DNA from: JBJHAX01 sp050480705
GTDB lineage: Bacteria; Actinomycetota; Nitriliruptoria; Nitriliruptorales; Nitriliruptoraceae
Length of the DNA: 7,845 bases
Assembly: GCA_050480705.1 (NCBI GenBank)
Contig: JBJHAX010000074.1
Location: 1 to 7,845 of the forward strand
Reading direction: 5' to 3'
The stretch's first letter is position 1; each line of letters opens with the position of its first letter. This document shows positions 6,934 through 7,845 of the stretch, piece by piece. The position numbers and the translations under genes were made by a program. The notes below the pieces were generated by a model. That model did not search any database and was not told the DNA's origin. It was given only the letters and a program-made list of their open reading frames with translations.

Positions 6934-7665
6934 TCAGCCCGTGCGGCGTGGACGCCAACCGAGACGTTCGCTGATCTCACGTGCCGAACGCAGTACCCGC
7001 AGCGCGATGCTCTCGGGTTCGGGCAGGCGTGCGGTCGGTGCCACGATGCCCACTGCGGCGACCGCACGGCCTGTGTGATCGAACACCGGCGCGGCCACAC
7101 CGGACGCGCCCGGTTCCAGCTCGTCACGGGTGTAGGCGACACCACGTTGGCGGACCGGCTGCAGGTCGGACATCTGCGCCCCTTCGGGCAGGAACGCGAG
7201 CAGCGCCTTGCCGTGGGCCGCGACACCCAGCGGATGGCGAAACCCCACCCGGTAGTTGACCTGCACGAATCGGTCGTCGGGCTCGATCACCTCGACGACG
7301 ACCAGATCCTCGCGGTCGCGCACCGCCAGGCACGCGGTCTCGTTGGTGTCCTCCGACAACGCACGCAGCGGCGGGCCGGCGAGCCGGCGGACCTCGAGCC
7401 CCTGCGCGGCGCGCACCCCGAGTTCGAGCATGGACAGGCCGAGCCGGTAGCGCCGCGAGTCGGCGTCGCGCGTCACGAACCCTTCCGAGGTGAGCGTGTC
7501 GAGCAGCCGGTAGAGGACGGCGCGGTCGAGCCCGGTCGCCTCCGCCAGCCCGGAGACGGTCGCGCCGTCGGCATGCTCGCCGAGTGCGGTCAGCAGGGCC
7601 AGTCCGCGCGACAGGGTCCGCGAACCGCTCGACCGACGCCCACCCGTGTCATCGTCGCCCGCCAC
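6934..7665 (-). CDS. IclR-family transcriptional regulator
   Basis: DNA-binding regulator of 243 residues, a normal length for the family. Residues about 15-75 form the winged helix-turn-helix (SRTLSRGLALLTALGE, then TVSGLAEATGLDRAVLYRLLDTL, then GFVTRDADSRRYRLG). Residues about 85-240 are the IclR effector domain, with GFRHPLGVAAHGKALLAFLP (141-160), RGVAYTRDELEPG (174-186) and GVAAPVFDHTGRAVAAVGIVAP (189-210). The GTG at 7665 is chosen because AAGGGAG (7670-7676) lies 4 nt upstream; the frame is open to 7782 but the extension is Arg-rich and not conserved. The family usually controls small-acid or aromatic catabolism, but no catabolic gene is in view, so the effector cannot be named. The only visible downstream partner is the ferritin-like gene. 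Targets, perhaps divergent, may lie beyond 7845. Confidence 0.93.
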   Translation of the reverse strand: MAGDDDTGGRRSSGSRTLSRGLALLTALGEHADGATVSGLAEATGLDRAVLYRLLDTLTSEGFVTRDADSRRYRLGLSMLELGVRAAQGLEVRRLAGPPLRALSEDTNETACLAVRDREDLVVVEVIEPDDRFVQVNYRVGFRHPLGVAAHGKALLAFLPEGAQMSDLQPVRQRGVAYTRDELEPGASGVAAPVFDHTGRAVAAVGIVAPTARLPEPESIALRVLRSAREISERLGWRPRRTG

Positions 7666-7770
7666 GCGGCTCCCTTCACCCGTCCGAACGCGGCCATCGT
7701 TGGCTGTGCGTATCCGCTCGACGCCGCAGCGTCTGCTTCGTCGTGCCGCGCTGCCCCATGGACCGCCGGC

Positions 7771-7837
7771 TGCGCACACCACGTCGGTGTCACCGCGCGG
7801 TGCGCGGCCGATGCGCGTTTGCTGCGCGATCTGCGCA
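7771..7837. repeat. Cluster of TGCGC repeats upstream of the IclR gene; possible operator
   Basis: TGCGC starts at 7771, 7801, 7812, 7823 and 7832. The units at 7801, 7812 and 7823 are TGCGCG with exact 11-bp spacing. The last two combine as TGCGC-N5-GCGCA (7823-7837), a 15-bp palindrome; IclR operators are typically palindromes of about that size. The cluster lies 106-172 bp upstream of the regulator's start and runs to the window edge, so it could instead serve a divergent gene outside. GC-rich DNA makes such words frequent, so support is moderate at best. The rest of 7666-7845 shows no gene and no convincing -35/-10 pair. Confidence 0.3.
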
Positions 7838-7845
7838 CGGTCAAG

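Noticed and set aside
6221..7078. 285-codon plus-strand frame opposite the ferritin-like and IclR genes
   Set aside because: The minus-strand products match known families. This frame overlaps both of them and matches none.

Overview
This is a GC-rich (roughly 70% by eye) bacterial chromosomal segment. It has GTG-rich starts, Shine-Dalgarno sites with GGAGG cores, and long spurious open frames antisense to the true genes. Protein styles point to an actinobacterium: a signal-peptide Amt transporter, a MiaE-like ferritin-fold protein of the actinobacterial type, an IclR regulator, and a GlnR-like operator. A deep-branching lineage such as Acidimicrobiia is possible, but that placement is a guess. 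No mobile element, tRNA, rRNA or CRISPR array is visible. The window is mostly core metabolism.

Layout. Positions 1-40 hold a strong hairpin that probably terminates amt. amt (64-1368, minus) encodes an ammonium channel. It is divergent from nadE (1541-3268, plus), a glutamine-dependent NAD+ synthetase. The 172-bp divergent region contains four GTT-headed repeats spaced exactly 11 bp apart (1480-1517). Read on the amt strand they resemble a GlnR nitrogen-control box. Downstream of nadE on the same strand come panB (3375-4229, ketopantoate hydroxymethyltransferase), a small unrecognised 79-residue protein (4443-4682), and nadB (4689-6224, L-aspartate oxidase), which starts 6 nt after the small gene ends.

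On the minus strand, an IclR-family regulator (6934-7665) is followed 29 nt later by a ferritin-like/MiaE-like protein (6233-6904). That gene converges on nadB with only 8 bp between stop codons. Upstream of the regulator, at the window edge, is a cluster of TGCGC repeats, three of them phased at 11 bp.

How the genes fit together: nadB catalyses the first step and nadE the last step of de novo NAD+ synthesis, and panB the first committed step of pantothenate/CoA synthesis, so the plus-strand genes form a cofactor-biosynthesis neighbourhood. amt brings in ammonium, and NadE consumes glutamine nitrogen. The shared amt/nadE control region therefore suggests nitrogen status could affect both, but this is inference. 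The most notable points are the candidate GlnR operator, the small gene between panB and nadB, the apparent loss of metal ligands in the ferritin-like protein, and the phased repeats upstream of the IclR gene. I see no clear new defence or mobile system.
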